DNA of 64,000 nucleotides from Heliocidaris erythrogramma (taxonomy: Eukaryota > Echinodermata > Echinoidea > Camarodonta > Echinometridae). Numbering within the stretch: position 1 is the first letter of the stretch; every line of letters starts with the position of its first letter. Shown here piece after piece: positions 21,441 to 34,339 of this stretch. The notes under the pieces were generated by a model, which was given only the letters and a program-made list of their open reading frames with translations, did not search any database and was not told the DNA's origin. The DNA lies in NCBI GenBank assembly GCA_025617745.1, contig CM046854.1, positions 63,693,606 to 63,757,605 of the forward strand. The letters run 5' to 3'. A program made the translations under genes and the position numbers.

Positions 21441-22140
21441 TTTAAGAAAGATATGTACATGTCTGAAAAATACTTAAAAGACGTGAAATTCTGCCAGTGG
21501 TCCTTCATACAGGTATGAGTAGCAAAAGGGAATAATGAAATTGTCTCCTAGTCCTAGATGAAGTTTATTTTTCTTTTTTCTTTTTAGTTAATATTTCTTT
21601 GGCCTGTGATTCACATATTGCATAGGTCTGTTTTATATACATTGTAACAATCCAGAAAGGATTAATTTTAGTTATTTTACGTGCTGTACGAAACCCTCTC
21701 AACTATTTCATACTCCTGCCCAACAAAAACAAGTGTACATGTCTACATGTACTAGAATATATTGCTCTCAGAGCACCGGGTGAATATTTGAACCCACAAT
21801 CAATTTTAAAGTCAAAAGATTATGTGATGTACATATTTGGTGATAGGTGTGATGATGACTGATTTCCTCATTGAATTTACATGTAGTTATGATATTGATA
21901 ATATGAGTTTAGGATCAGACATGGGTCCTGGAACACAGAGAATTTGTATTCTTGTTGAAAATCAACATTGATATTTTTTCCACTTTAACCCTTTCGAGAC
22001 AATTGACCACAGTTTGTTGTTTAGCTCAATAACTTTTCATTCAGAGAGTGCTCTAAAAAATATACCAGATGCATATAAAGTAGAAAGAGCAAAAATTTCT
22101 GCACACTCTCTGTCCATTTTTGTTGAATGACCATATTAAT
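21441..22140. other. Intronic sequence, nothing recognised
   Basis: AT-rich with TACATGT motifs. No gene, RNA or clear repeat. Confidence 0.45.
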
Positions 22141-22510
22141 AATAATACAATACATTTATTAGGCGCTTAATACGGATGTTTCTAAGCGCACGGTTTACCG
22201 GGAAATTAAGATTAAATCCAAAATAATACAAAAATACAAAAGTTATTCAAACAATGAATACAGTGTATAAATACGGTAAATGAATATTGAAAATCAAAGT
22301 CGGTGTGCACCTCCATCGACTGACCCACAGGTAAGTTTTCAGCAGGGACTTAAACTGATTAGGGGAAGTGGCTAGATGTATATAGGCTGGTAGAGAATTC
22401 TAGAGAGAAGGGGCAATTGTAGAAAAATCACTATCACCATATACCATATTGCGTTTGATGCCAGGAATTTTAAAAAGGAGAATAAGCTTTAAAGTCCTTA
22501 AATTGGCAAC
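22141..22510 (-). repeat. Retroposon-like repeat
   Basis: AATAATACAATACATTTATT followed by GGCGCTTAATACGG and TTTCTAAGCGCACGGTTTAC resembles antisense 3' ends of invertebrate retroposons, with a poly(A)-rich start and a GCGC-containing block. A related phrase lies at 26590-26700. Assignment is tentative. Confidence 0.35.
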
Positions 22511-23060
22511 ACATTGAGCGGTTCAAAATCATTGTTTTTTATCAAAATTGGCAATTTTTTTCACTTTTCGACACTGTTCCTAACCATGTGTGTTGTTTTC
22601 AAAGACATTACATTATATGAGAACCATGTATCATTAAAAGAGAAATATTATTGTTGCCAATTTGAAGAACAAAATATGATCAATTTAGCCCTTAAATAAT
22701 TCCTGTCCTGAAAAGGTTAAGATGTTAATGATCATTAAAAATACAAAAAGTCAGAGCTGTTTTTTCTTAATTTATTGAAATTGATCTAGGCAATTCAATC
22801 ACTTTCACAAATAAATTGCTGTAGGGCTTATTCAGTACTACTTTGTAGTATAATTCAGTACCAGTTTGTAGCGCACCTTGCAAAATTATACCAAGGAATT
22901 GTGATCTTTAGAATGCACGTGTCTTTTTCCAGAGAAAGTGAACATGTACCGTTGTACTCTGCTGCCCTCGCCTGGTGAACTCAATAAGGGTGTGGCACTC
23001 TGCCTACCACTTCCTGGTATGGGCTATAGGCTATGAGGAGGAAGTATGACTGAGATCTGG

Positions 23061-23318
23061 ATTGCTTGTAGCGAAGATAACGGTAGGCTGATATAGCCTA
23101 GAGCAAGTATGGTGTCTTGAAGTTAAAATAGTGGTTGCTTTAGCAGGCATAGTTCGGTCACCATACCCAGTGTCTTACAGTGTATCTCGTTGCTTGTAGC
23201 GTAGATGATGCTGGGCACATAGTGCAACAAGTGTGTTGTCTGGTAGTAAAGATAATGGTTGCTATAGCAGGCATAGACCATTGTCAGTTAAAATGCATAA
23301 CCCAGTGTATGAATTATC
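23061..23318. repeat. About 129-bp tandem duplication
   Basis: TTGCTTGTAGCGAAGATAAC at 23064 recurs as TTGCTTGTAGCGTAGATGAT near 23193. TGGTTGCTTTAGCAGGCATA recurs as TGGTTGCTATAGCAGGCATA. ACCCAGTGT closes both units. Confidence 0.75.
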
Positions 23319-23429
23319 CCAGGTCTGTAGACTACTTTTACATAAGGCTTGTACTGTAGCTTTACCGTTGTTGCTCCAACCATTTGGGGAAACTATTCTC
23401 AAGCGAGGGTACAATTGAAGGAATAGTCC

Positions 23430-24895
23430 TGATATTATAATTAAAGTCTAAAAAGAAGTGGAACTTATCAGTAAAACTGTGAATTAAATATACAGGATAT
23501 TTTTATTTTGTAGAAATTCACGGATTTTGATCATTGTGATCTGCACGTATCAACAAAATAAATTTAAGACAGAGTATTTTGTTGGTCTCCAATTAGAGTG
23601 TACGCAAAATTGTTCCAAATATCCCGCCTCTTCATTGACGATACCTAAGGCATGTATTCAAGATTTGGGCAAAATGCAATTTCAAAAAAATTGGGTGTCA
23701 TTTTGGAAGCTTCATGTGCAATCACTGAGTGTTTAAGTTTTTGATTGTGTTTAACTGATCATGATGGAAAGGTTCCAAAATTAGCAAATCCAAAGTCCGA
23801 AATTCTTAAATTTAAGTGAATATTCAGTTTATTTGTTTAGTTTGTCCAAAACTTTGTAATTTGTATTAGGATGGCCGTGCCCCTAAAGTATGAAATAAGA
23901 GTCTTTGTTTCTAGACTAGCTAGGGTTATATGCCAGGAAGTATAGATGGGACATCATCACATAGATAAACCAGCAGGAAACACTGGGCATGGAGATACCA
24001 GCTATTTTACACATTTCGGCTTAACCAGGCCACGTGCTTGCATTGGTTTTATAACCTATTAGAAAAAATGGATACCAGGTGATATATTTAGTTCCTGCAG
24101 TTATATCGCACTGTACATTAGATTCGTTACACTTTATATAAAACGTACATGTATGTAGCAGATCGTTATATGCGCAATAATGAGACATATTGGGTTGAAC
24201 TTTAGACCACATTCTTTCAGTGATTTCAGTCTATTACGATAAATCGGAGGGAAAGTGACATTAATATTCATAATGAATACCACACTTGCAGTAATGTAAA
24301 TCCATTTTTTTTTTAAATTCTTGTTAAAGATTATCCTTACAAAGACCCTGTCTGCAAAAGTTGATGTGAGCCGTATTCATAATGGGATTATTTTGACTGA
24401 GAAAAGTTAAGAGACCAAAATTCTTGAAATAACACAAATGGATACATGTACATGTAATACAACATATTATGGAACACTTACAATAAAAAGGACCATAGGG
24501 CTTATAGAATCGCAGATTTGAAGAGAAACAAAAAATAGAAAAACTCAAAAAGTAAGGAAGAGTTGTGTTTAAGGGATCCTTTGAAGGTGGACAGACAAGT
24601 TATTTCTCTGATACAAAGTCAGGTGATGTTTGCATTCCATGGACTTGGTACATGTTTCTTCAGGCAATCATATTGAATGGTACACGCACATGAGTGCAGG
24701 TATATACCGTAGACAAAGTCATGCAATCCTTGTAAAGTTTAGTCTGATATACTGAGCTTGCAAGATTGTGCCTCATCCGTATACATAGCCACTGATGGAA
24801 AAAAAAATCACCGCTTTCCTAGAAGCAGAACTTATTTCCACTTTAACGTCTGAGTGGTGGTTACTGGGTTTTTTTTTAGTGGCAGGTTTGAAGAA
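23430..24895. other. Intronic sequence, nothing recognised
   Basis: AT-rich, with small frames lacking protein-family features. No structured repeat seen. Confidence 0.45.
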
Positions 24896-24900
24896 ATGTA

Positions 24901-25230
24901 ACCCCGTTCTCATTACAAGGGATAGCGTGCTCTAACTCTTGCTAGATCATGCCACCTCTAAGGTGCGAACGCGGCGATGTCGTGTCGGCGCAATCCACGG
25001 AGGTCCACATCGATCCCAAACTGGACCACCTCTTGGGGGGGTGGTCCACGCCAGATAGTGCGATCTAAAGCGCGCCTAATCGAGGTTTACTGTGCAGAGA
25101 GTGCCAAGATAGATCACGCTACCCTCTGCAGGTGTGAACCCGCGGCATGCCAGTGGACCTCCCTGGTCCGTACCATGGGTCACCCAACAATAGCACGATC
25201 CACTTTCCAATCTCGTAATGTGAACGGGGT
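24901..25230. mobile_element. 330-bp MITE (ACCCCGTTCTCATTAC ends), copy 1
   Basis: A 16-bp TIR with one mismatch (ACCCCGTTCTCATTAC against GTAATGTGAACGGGGT reversed). The GC-rich interior has GATCCCAAACTGGACCACCT and GCGCGATCC-type motifs. A full copy lies at 39585-39877 and a reversed partial copy at 38633-38809. Frames on both strands (for example at 24977 and 25076) arise from the GC-rich interior and are not genes. Confidence 0.85.
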
Positions 25231-25894
25231 CTTTGTCATCAAAAAGGCGGGAAGCCCTTGGATCAGTGTGTGATATTGATAACCTACTTACATTTAATTG
25301 CATGTTTTATCAATCATTACCATGCAGTCCTACATGTATTTCAAAATAGGAAAATGTGTGTAGTTCATTATCAAAGAAGTCATGTGCCCAGCAGAAGATC
25401 GTTAACAAAAATTTGTGAAATTTGTACTATTTTCTTTTTTGTGATGCTGGAGGGAAAACTGTGTACTGTAATAATTTTTCATGCTATACAGACTGAAATG
25501 AGTAGCTTAGATATGACATTGTACTCAAACAGTTTTAACTGTGAAATGAGTTTTTCTTGAAGGGGGACTCTACATGTAGATATGAGCAGTCAAATCACTG
25601 ATTTTTACATTACAATCATTTGGCTTTTAAAAAAACTCAGCTCTTTTAAGAATTTCTAGTACATTTATGAGCGAATCACCCTTAGCTCAGGACTGTCTAT
25701 TACATTGTATCTTCCCTTTTCTGACCCCCTCCCATTTTTTTCTGAATATGTTTCTCCTGCTTTACTTTTCACTTAAAGCAAAAAAGTCCTTTTAATAAAA
25801 AGTAAGGTATAAAATGATATTTTAGGGATAATTGAAGTGATATTAGAAGAAATACAGGCAAATCACAAATTAACACAGGCTAGCTCTGATCAGG

Positions 25895-26006
25895 GCCCCC
25901 GTTGCATTAATGGTAACTCCTATAGAAACCTTGATTTTGATTGGCTTTTGAATAATGTTACCATGGTAAGTTTTATGCAACGGGGGGGGGGGGGGGGGGG
26001 GGGGGG
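25895..26006. mobile_element. Short MITE (CCCCGTTGCAT ends) with G25 run
   Basis: CCCCGTTGCATTAATGG at the left is inverted as ATGCAACGGGG at the right, around ATTTTGATTGGCTTTTGAAT. The right TIR passes into a pure 25-G run (25982-26006). The interior GATTGGCT block is shared with MITEs at 32.1 and 38.3 kb. Confidence 0.7.
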
Positions 26007-26589
26007 TCAGAATTAGAGGGTTATTTTGAAAACTAGGGCTGATTAAGACAGGCGTATGCTGTACATGTACAGCATGACCTTCCACTACACTGTGTATTAA
26101 GCAAAGTAAGATACATTGTATGAAAATTTGTAAATGTAACGCCGTTCTAGATAGGAAAGGGAGAGAAGATTTGAGAATTAATTTCTTGTTGGAAATCTAC
26201 CAGTGCATCCCCTGCAGTAGCTTAAATTCCAGACTGAATGAATTTTTCTCCTTGATCAGTGAAAGTACATTTTTCAAACTGGATCTGATTCCATTTCTCT
26301 CTGTCCAACTCGCTCATTATATGAAAAACAATGGGAGACAGGGACATTACCGGACGCTAGATTATTTTGAGTCAAGAAGGGATCGGGGAGGGGGACACAC
26401 TCACCAAATTTCTGGATATAAAGTTGACTTGAATTTTTTTTTGTTATTGCAATTTGCTGACAGCATTTAGAAATCAGAAAATGGGAGGTGACACCCCCCA
26501 CCCACCCAGGCAATGCACGTGAAGAGAGAATAATAGTCGACATACTCTAAAGTGGGAGTCCTCTCTGGTATTTTGTTCAGTTTGATAAA

Positions 26590-26720
26590 TAAAAATAATA
26601 ATAAAAATAATTGCTTTTATAGCACATTATACAGGGGTGTCTCTATGCGCTGAGAGAAAGAGTTCAGTAAAAGTTGAGCCGAATCCGATATTAAAAAAGA
26701 AAATGGATGAAATCTAAATA
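26590..26720. repeat. AATAATAA-rich retroposon-like fragment
   Basis: AAAAATAATAATAAAAATAA then TTGCTTTTATAGCACATTAT and CTCTATGCGCTGAGAG. Similar in layout to 22141-22510. Tentative. Confidence 0.3.
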
Positions 26721-26739
26721 GAATGATTAAACTCATTTA

Positions 26740-27920
26740 GCCTGAAATCCAGGCAAACCCATATGGTAGAAAGAACCATAAGGCAGGGTCAAAATGGCGG
26801 GAAAAAGATATATCCTTATTGTGTGAGAGCATGGAGCACTCGAAACAAGGAAGCAGAATCACTAGAAGGATGAGAGCGCGTAAGATGAAACCGAAATATA
26901 CCCATCATAAAACCACTTCAGATCTCATTGTACCAGCATCGCGTCATTAAATATCAAACTACTCTCGCTTTCTCCTTAAAATCTATGCCAAGTTTGTTTG
27001 GTTTTTTTTTTTTAGTTAAAGACTATCAGAAGGGAAAGTGAAATATATAAATGGTGTTTGTGACTACATGTATGTGAGTGTGTGTATCTCTCTCTCTTTG
27101 TTTTTGCATGTTGCATATATTGCTTCCTCAAAGTGTGATATAAGAAAAATAATGCCATACAAGGAAGTTAGCTATGGGAGCACTCACGATGCTTTGTCTG
27201 CATGATTATGTTATCTTTTATGATCTAAAAGAAAAATGTTGAAATGCTATGTATCTCTTCATATAGAGATGGATACTCTTGAGAATGGTGTGTGATCCCA
27301 TCTAGCACATTACATGTATGTGAACATAATCATTGAGTGAAGAGCCATCGTTTGCTTCATACATGTAAAATTTACGCTTTGCTTTATTTTGTCAAAGATG
27401 GGGCTACGGCAGGGCTCAACCCTGACAGGCGCCTGCGATACATGGGCACCCAAATCTAAGTCGGGACCTCCCAAATTTAAAAACATTTCCGTACGGCTCA
27501 TGTATGCAGCAGACCGTACAATGTTCAGACGGGACCCCCAATGAAAAACCAGAAACTTTCGTGAGCATTTAAGGTCTGCGAATTTCGCGATTGATTCAGT
27601 TTTGCAAAAGTTTCATGCTGCAAAATCATTGATTCATAAGCATTAAGCTTTTGCAAATTGCGCAAGTTTCTTGCTGTGAAAATAGCTGTCATTTGCAATA
27701 CGAAAGTTCATGTTTCATGTCGTTTCTGAATTTACAGTAGTGTGGAGCTCTGACTATGGTAAGGCTTCCAATAGACTGGTTTGGTAATGCATGCAAATTT
27801 TATATGTACCTTTCAAACAAAGGCTGTTCTGGACAACCTGAAAGCTTGCCAGACATAGCTACAAGTAATGTACATGCAAACCGCTTGCAAACATTGAGGC
27901 TCATTTATAAAAAGCAGGTA
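26740..27920. other. Intronic sequence, no gene seen
   Basis: Contains a T run near 27003 and a short CT tract near 27087. The minus frame at 27310-27501 is GC-richer than its surroundings but matches no family I know. Confidence 0.4.
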
Positions 27921-27924
27921 TAGC

Positions 27925-27990
27925 TCGTCACTAGGTGCTCAGAGAAGAAATGTGGATAAATTTGAATACATTACAGAAGCGGTCAATTGG
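27925..27990. repeat. Dispersed repeat, copy 1
   Basis: GATAAATTTGAATACATTAC with flanking TCACTAGG is shared with 51553-51620 (GTATAAATTTGAATACATTA). Two-copy match within the window. Confidence 0.55.
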
Positions 27991-28446
27991 ATTTGAGGTT
28001 ATGTTTATGGCTATGGGTAGGGTTAAAGGCATAATGTTTAGTCCAGGGGTGAGGAACTTTACTAATTTTGGATATTGACCACAGAACAATCGTCGCTGGA
28101 GCATGTTAGCACCAATCTTGGTGTAGTCCAGCTCTGGGATACAGTGGTCATGCACCAGTCTTGAAAATAGCAAGGAAATATCACATTGAATATTTTATAT
28201 CACAAAGTTCATAGCCAGATATTTATGGAAATTTTTTAATGGAAACAAATGTCAACCTTTGTCTCTCATATGCACTGTTCTTCCGCGACATATTCATCAA
28301 CAAATGGACACCGAATGCTTGTTAACAAGAATAAAAATATATATATCGTATGAAATTAATCAAATTATGAATGGCAGGGGGGGGGGGGACGGTTAATAAA
28401 GAGTATCTGCACGTAACAAAGACCGCTAAGATAGCTTAGCAAAGTG

Positions 28447-28708
28447 TTAATGGCACAAAAAGACACGTCTGGAAGACCGGAGCGCAAAATGCATATTGTT
28501 GGAAATTATAATTTTGTTACATTAAGAGGTAGAGACATCATTACACCGTAGAATGGCTAAAAATACCTTTATTACATGTACCTTGACTAGCCTTAATATT
28601 ACCAAAACTGTCATCACGTTACATGCATGTCAAATTCCACATTTTGATTCACCACAATAACCAACAATTTCACAATTTGCGTTCCGGACATGTCTTTTCG
28701 TGCCACTC
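28447..28708. mobile_element. TIR element (AGTGGCACGAAAAGACA ends), copy 1
   Basis: Left AATGGCACAAAAAGACACGT and right GTCTTTTCGTGCCACT are inverted. The interior includes ATACCTTTATTACATGTACC and GGCTTAATATT-like blocks shared with copy 2 at 30672-30890. It lies next to a G run near 28378-28389. Confidence 0.75.
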
Positions 28709-28719
28709 TGTTTCGCTAT

Positions 28720-29870
28720 AAGCTTCTTTAGCGTACTCACTTATCTGTGAATTAGATACAGAAATGTAAGTAAGGTTCACTTGTAGGCTTTTGCCATAGC
28801 AGACTTTGGAAGCAGTTCCTTGAACTGTCATATGGGAACAAGGCTTAAGAATGGCAGAACCATGGTCTGAAATTTCTCTTTTGCTGATGGAAACTTTTAA
28901 AAGTTTTGTTTTTCGGAATGTTTCGTTTTCAGGCCCTGTTACTTTCCTGATACAGGATTTTCCAGGCTTTTATTGCATTTATGGGGCTCCAACACATCTT
29001 GTACTCTTTTTGGGAATTTGAATTCAATGAAGTGGAATACATGTACCAGTACTTGTTTTAATCTGTTGTAATTGATATAAGCAATGTTCTCAGTATCATT
29101 TTGAAAAATTTATAGATTGATAATTTTCTAATTTCTGCAAAATTTAGAAACGATATTATGCCAGCAAATAGTGAGAGATTCAGTGCGAACAATGTAGTGA
29201 TATTTTGTGAGAATATAGGCCTGTATGTATCTATCCCAGTATCTGTTTTTTAAAAGGAAAACCAACCTTAATGGCATGTTGTTCTGAAAGAAAGAGGAAA
29301 AATCAGAGAAGCATTTAGACCTTGCACACTGTCGGGTTTCGTGGGAAGCTCATGAACATGTACGAGTCTCTCCCTTGCGCAGTACGAACTTTGTACGGGC
29401 TTTGCGCATTGCGTTTATATAAGCCCCGCCAACTTATATGACGATGTATGGATATGAGAGCATTCAGACATAAATATATGTCGTATGAATATAGGATCAC
29501 CATACGAAATGATGCTTTTAGCATTGTTTCGATGTACGACGTATCACTATAAGAGCATTCAGACACGTAAAAACATCTTATATCCATATGAAAACTCTCT
29601 AGTCTGAAAGGGCGGTAAGATTTAAATGAATAATGCAGAACAGTTGTGTAGGGCAAGCAGAAATATTCTGCAGTTTTTGAGTTTCCTTGATTGTGAGAAC
29701 AATACAGGACATTAAACTGATTTGTCTACAAGATTAATTTCCTCTTCAGGATTCAGGATATCTCTAGTTGAACTTGACTTGAAATTTGCATGGTGTTTGT
29801 TTCTTTAGTATTGGTCTTTCCAGAGAATACTCGAGAATGAATTTGTCCAAAGGAGGGTCAGTAATATTAA
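28720..29870. other. Intronic sequence, nothing recognised
   Basis: AT-rich. The minus frame at 29315-29656 spans two CATACGA-type repeated phrases but has no family features. Confidence 0.4.
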
Positions 29871-29883
29871 GTAATATTATGTA

Positions 29884-30325
29884 CAGTGTTATAGCTAGGA
29901 ACTTTTTAGTGGTGGTTCAAATTTCACTGACTGACGAGCAACAAGTCATTCTAGCGAACGGAGCCTCGCAATTAGCAGCTTCCGGTATACGCTACGTAAA
30001 CATGATATATATTTGTACGTGCAAATTACGAACAGTAGTACAGTATAGTGCGTAACAAAAGACAACAAAACTCGGCAAATCTTTAAGAAATAATCATTTA
30101 TTGTCATATAGAAAGCATGATTCTTGTACGATTGCAAATAAAACAAGAATAAAGATGGAAATATGAATGTAAGTACCACGTTTCTTCACAAACAGTTACG
30201 TTTAATGCTGTTTCTTATGTGAAATTAGTGCCGGTCGGAAGCAGTGTTTTTCACCCGAGTGGTGGACGGAAATCCCCCGTGCTGGTCGGGCCCGTCCACC
30301 GCCGACCACCGTAGCTATAACACTG
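29884..30325. mobile_element. 442-bp hAT-type non-autonomous transposon
   Basis: Starts CAGTGTTATAGCTA and ends with its reverse complement TAGCTATAACACTG. It is flanked by a perfect 8-bp direct repeat, ATTATGTA (29876-29883 and 30326-30333). An 8-bp target duplication with CAG-type ends is diagnostic of the hAT superfamily. The interior has no transposase. It has a GC-rich right part (GGTGGACGGAAATCCCCC) and an AT-rich middle. The intact duplication suggests relatively recent insertion. Confidence 0.92.
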
Positions 30326-30455
30326 ATTATGTACATGTATCACAACATAGTAAAGTAACCTTGATATTTCTAATACAGACTTCAAAGTTTTTAAAAAGGT
30401 AGCTCAAAACTCAACAATAATCCATGTACATACATACATTATCAATTAAGGCAGT

Positions 30456-30668
30456 TTGATAACATGTATTGTTTCTTTATGTTGTAATGTATTCTATGTA
30501 AAACTATTCTATGTATTCTGTATCTCTGTATCCTCTTTTCATTGTATATATATATACACTTATATGTATGTTGTATTCCTCACCATATTATTGTCAAACT
30601 TGTCTATGGACCTCTGTCGTGTGCAGATGAGTCTGAAATAAAGTCTTGAACTGAATTGAAAAATTGAA
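30456..30668 (+). repeat. Probable LINE 3' tail
   Basis: Ends in GAAATAAAGTCTTGAACTGA followed by ATTGAAAAATTGAATG, a polyadenylation-like signal plus pentamer repeats typical of CR1-like 3' ends. Only the tail is present. Confidence 0.4.
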
Positions 30669-30671
30669 TGT

Positions 30672-30890
30672 AGTGGCATGAAAAGACGCCTCCGGAACGC
30701 AAAATGCATTTTCTTGAAAATCACAATTTTAGTGTATTAATGTAGAAATATATCATTAAGCCATATAGAGTGGGTAAAATACCTTTACTACCTTGATAAG
30801 GCTTAATATTGCAAAAACTTGTCCAATTACAACTTATAATTTACCACTATCACCAACGTTTGCGTTATGGACGTGTCTTTTCGTGCCGCT
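30672..30890. mobile_element. TIR element (AGTGGCACGAAAAGACA ends), copy 2
   Basis: AGTGGCATGAAAAGACGCCT at the left and ACGTGTCTTTTCGTGCCGCT at the right. Same internal order as copy 1 (ATACCTTTACTACCTTGATA, GGCTTAATATTGCAAAAACT). It starts directly after the LINE-like tail. Confidence 0.75.
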
Positions 30891-30899
30891 CTGTTTTTC

Positions 30900-32100
30900 G
30901 CTAAAGCTACTTGACATACATACTTCATTGCATTGTATATTTTTGTGTCTGATACAGGCTTCATTGTTTTTAAAAGGTAGCTCAAAACATACTTTTTACC
31001 AGATCATTAGCCTGTTATAACCCTTGGTTAAATATTGAGTTGAAGGATGGCACAAGGTCGCTGGCATACTCACAGTAGTTTGAGTTCCTTTCTTGACAAA
31101 ACTGTTCTGCTATCGACATCTACAATGTATATTCTGGTTTTGTTCCAATCAAATTCTTGACCTACATGTGTATTTAGAGTAGGCCTACATTTTCAAAAAC
31201 TGATATTGGATTTTTAGTTGTACTTTACCATTTCGTTGGTATATGTAGTGAGCAAGTTTTGAGAAGTAGTTAACAAGATTAATAGAAGTAGTTATTAAAG
31301 TAAACTTTTCAACCTTCCAATTTTTTTTTTAAATTTCTGGGATTGGCATGCCACCCTTCCACCCCCCCAAAAAAAAAAATGAAAGCGTTAAATACATGTA
31401 AAATACTCTGTAAAATTCACCCCTGCTCCTCACATCACGTATTTTGCTTTGAGGCCTAAAGTGCAGTAGATAATGTAGAATTCTAATTTTGTTTTTCTGC
31501 AGTTTTTCTCATGGCATTTTGCCCAATGATAAAAGAATTGAACTCAAGATACAAGATCGCAGAAAATATAAAAACACATGGTCTTAATATTGAATCATCA
31601 TTCACATGTTATAGCAGACTTGAAGTAGCCTCGTGATCGAAAGCAATTTCCACCAATCTCATGTTCATGCACTTGTCGTACATTTGGCGCCATTTCTCTG
31701 AAGAGGGTTTGCGGAATAAACTTATTTTGGAACGATGAATAAATAGCAATGAAAACAGACCCTTGGTGGACGTGGGTATTGGTGGGACATAAAACAGCTG
31801 AGAAAACAAAGAGTTAGATACTGGCATTGATCTGGTATACCGTGATATCAAGCGGCCTTTTCCGTCAAAATTTCCTGTTTCTTCTTGGGCTCAAAAGTCA
31901 TTTAAAGCTGCAGTACTCAGTAAAACCAGAAACTAGATCGTCTCCTTGAAACTGTTGCAAATTAAACGAGAGGTCCAGATTAGTGAAGTTTCATGCCGCA
32001 AAATGAATGAATTACTACCACAGAATTTTTTGCAATTGGTGTTTCTAGATGCAAAAGTGACCATTGCGAACAATCTCTGCAAGTTTCGGCTACCAAGTTC
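30900..32100. other. Intronic sequence, nothing recognised
   Basis: AT-rich with TACATGTA motifs and a C/A run near 31360. Short frames only. Confidence 0.4.
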
Positions 32101-32105
32101 TCGGC

Positions 32106-32245
32106 CCTGTTTCATAAAACTTGTTATAAATGACAAGTTACAATGGTTGTTATAAGCTACTGAAATCATTGAATTTGATTGGCTAAGAACAAAGCTGTCG
32201 TAGATCTGCAGCATTGGTTAGTAATAACAAGATTTATGAAACACG
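32106..32245. mobile_element. 140-bp MITE (GTTTCATAAAACTTGTTA ends), copy 1
   Basis: CTGTTTCATAAAACTTGTTA and TAACAAGATTTATGAAACA are inverted. The interior GTTATAAGCTACTGAAATCA and GATTGGCTAAGA is shared with the copy at 38330-38460. Confidence 0.8.
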
Positions 32246-32249
32246 TGCC

Positions 32250-33230
32250 CTGGTCTTTTAGTACTCCTGCTATACTTTGTTAACAACACGGAGGACTGTA
32301 TGGCCTGAAATAAGCATTTACCTTTATTAGTACCATTGATCATCTGTTACTGCCCCCCCCCCCCCAACCCCACCCGTTTACCAATTCTAGAATCTTACCT
32401 TTTTGGCCCTGAATGGCAACTAAAGAATCTCACAAAGTATTTACTATTAACATCCTGAGAATGTTTCCATTTGATTTTGCTGGAAGCCACTATTTACAGG
32501 CAAAGCCACCAAAAATTGACTTTTTCTTCCAAGAAATTAAAGAGACCTTTGGGGGGGGAGGGGGCTATCGATTAAAATTGCAAGAATCCAGACATGACTG
32601 CGCTGAAAATTTGTTGAAGAAGAATAGTACCAAGAGGCTACTTGTGGTAAAAATATTAAGACTCAAGTTTTTCAACTGAAGAAAAAAACTTTGATTAGAC
32701 TGTGCTTCAGAGACTCATCTACCTTTAGCGCACTGAAAGATATGATAGAAACATTGTCATATCTTTCCATTACACTATTGGCTCAAATATTATCATATAT
32801 AGAATTTTTGCAGTTTTAGGACAATGGCTTTAAATTTACTTTTGTAATCCAGTCTCAGTATGGCCCGTTTATGAAGGCTTGCGGTGTTTTCTATCTTTGC
32901 GCTGCAGAGCACGATAAGAGCTCTCAGCTTCCTTAACGAGGGGCGTGGGTGTTCCTGACTTATATATACAATGTATTCTCTAGGACTAGGTCTTTCAGTC
33001 CAGCATATGCGGAGAGCAAAGACCTTTGAATCTAAATGCCCCCCCCCCCCAACCCCCAAAGTTTAGCATAGTACATGTAGAAGTTACAGTCTTGTAAATG
33101 TAAGAAAAGAGAAAGAAAAATTAAGGAAATGGATTCGTAAAAGTTTGGGGAAAACCTGAATTTATGACTTTCATTTTTTTCAATCGGGTATATTCAGAGA
33201 CCAATGACCAGGACCTTAGAACAAAATGTA
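32250..33230. other. Intronic sequence with C runs, no gene seen
   Basis: C run near 32353-32365, G run near 32551-32558, C run near 33039-33050. No coding evidence. Confidence 0.45.
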
Positions 33231-33890
33231 AGCCCCTCCCCCCCCCCCCCCCCCCCCACACACACACTTCCAGCATGAGTAGGTTTTTAATGTACTTTGA
33301 TGAAAAATTAATGAAAGAAACACAGCAGTGAATGCAAGTTTGAGGGAAATGTAGTCTTGTGGAGAAAAAAGCTATGAATTTTCATTGTTTCATGCTGGTG
33401 TTTTCAGAGAGCAAGGACCTGTTATTTAAAGGAAAAAGAAAAAAAATGAAGGCACCCCTCCCCCATATAATGTATGGATTCAATGATATTTCTAAAGCAT
33501 TATGTAAAAGATTGTATGATGAAATAAAGTAGTATTAAAAGAAAGCAGATGGAGGGGGAGGGTTGACACCTTATTCATTATGATAAAATAACAATGTAGT
33601 TTGGTCTACTTTCCACAACTGTATATGTATTTAGCATTCTCCCATAGGATTATGTGATGAAATAGCATCTCTAGGAGGTCCATGTGAAATAGCAAGGTAT
33701 CACAATATATACAAGAACAAAACAAAAAGGGGGACGGTGTTACACTTAATTCAAAGTGATAAAAGAACAACGTACATTCTTGTATGTAAGCCTATTGATC
33801 ATTATCCTTTAGGGGAGGATCATATGATCAAATAAAAAGATATTAAAAGCAAGAAATGAGGGTGGGGTTGGGGGGGGGGGGGGGGGGGTT
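33231..33890. repeat. Degenerate tandem region with G/C runs
   Basis: GTATGATGAAATAAAGTAGT.. (33514) and CATATGATCAAATAAAAAGA.. (33820) start similar blocks about 305 bp apart, each followed by a GAGGG-rich stretch. A 20-C run sits at 33238-33257 and a G run near 33869-33888. Confidence 0.5.
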
Positions 33891-33989
33891 CCTACCAGTA
33901 TACCAGGAAAGGAACAAGGATGTAGGTATGACCCTGTCCTGACCCTTTGATACCATTACTACCAGCAGATGTGGATAAAGATAGTAGGC

Positions 33990-34085
33990 TATCCTTCCTT
34001 CTCTATCTCTCTCTCTCTCTCTCTCTATCTCTCTTCCTATCTTCCTCTCTCACCTCCTTCTTCTGTCTCTCACCTTCTCTCATTC
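33990..34085. repeat. (CT)n-rich microsatellite
   Basis: CTCTCTCTCT runs with TTCC interruptions. The Ser/Leu-rich frame from 33947 is an artefact. Confidence 0.9.
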
Positions 34086-34088
34086 TCT

Positions 34089-34175
34089 CTCAATTCAATT
34101 CAATTCAATTCGGTTTTATTGATATCAAAACACATGACAAAAGTCAGAAGACTAATGCTGTCATATTTGCAGTAG
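34089..34175 (-). repeat. LINE 3' tail, antisense
   Basis: CAATTCAATTCAATTCAATT followed by CGGTTTTATTGATATC. Read on the minus strand this gives AATAAAACCG and a (GAATT)n tail, as in CR1-like 3' ends. Confidence 0.5.
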
Positions 34176-34339
34176 TTACGATAAAAACATCAAAAATATT
34201 AGAAACATACAAAATTATTAATTCACATTCTCAACCTCACTTTGTATCATTAACAAATTTCTCTTCCTTTCTCTCCTTCTCTCCTCCTCAGACACGTATC
34301 TCCTTTTATCTGTCAGTCTGTCTCTTGCTCTTTCTCTTC

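Noticed and set aside
24977-25303. Frames on both strands of the GC-rich patch at 25 kb
   Set aside because: They lie inside the 330-bp MITE. Other copies of the family do not keep the frames.
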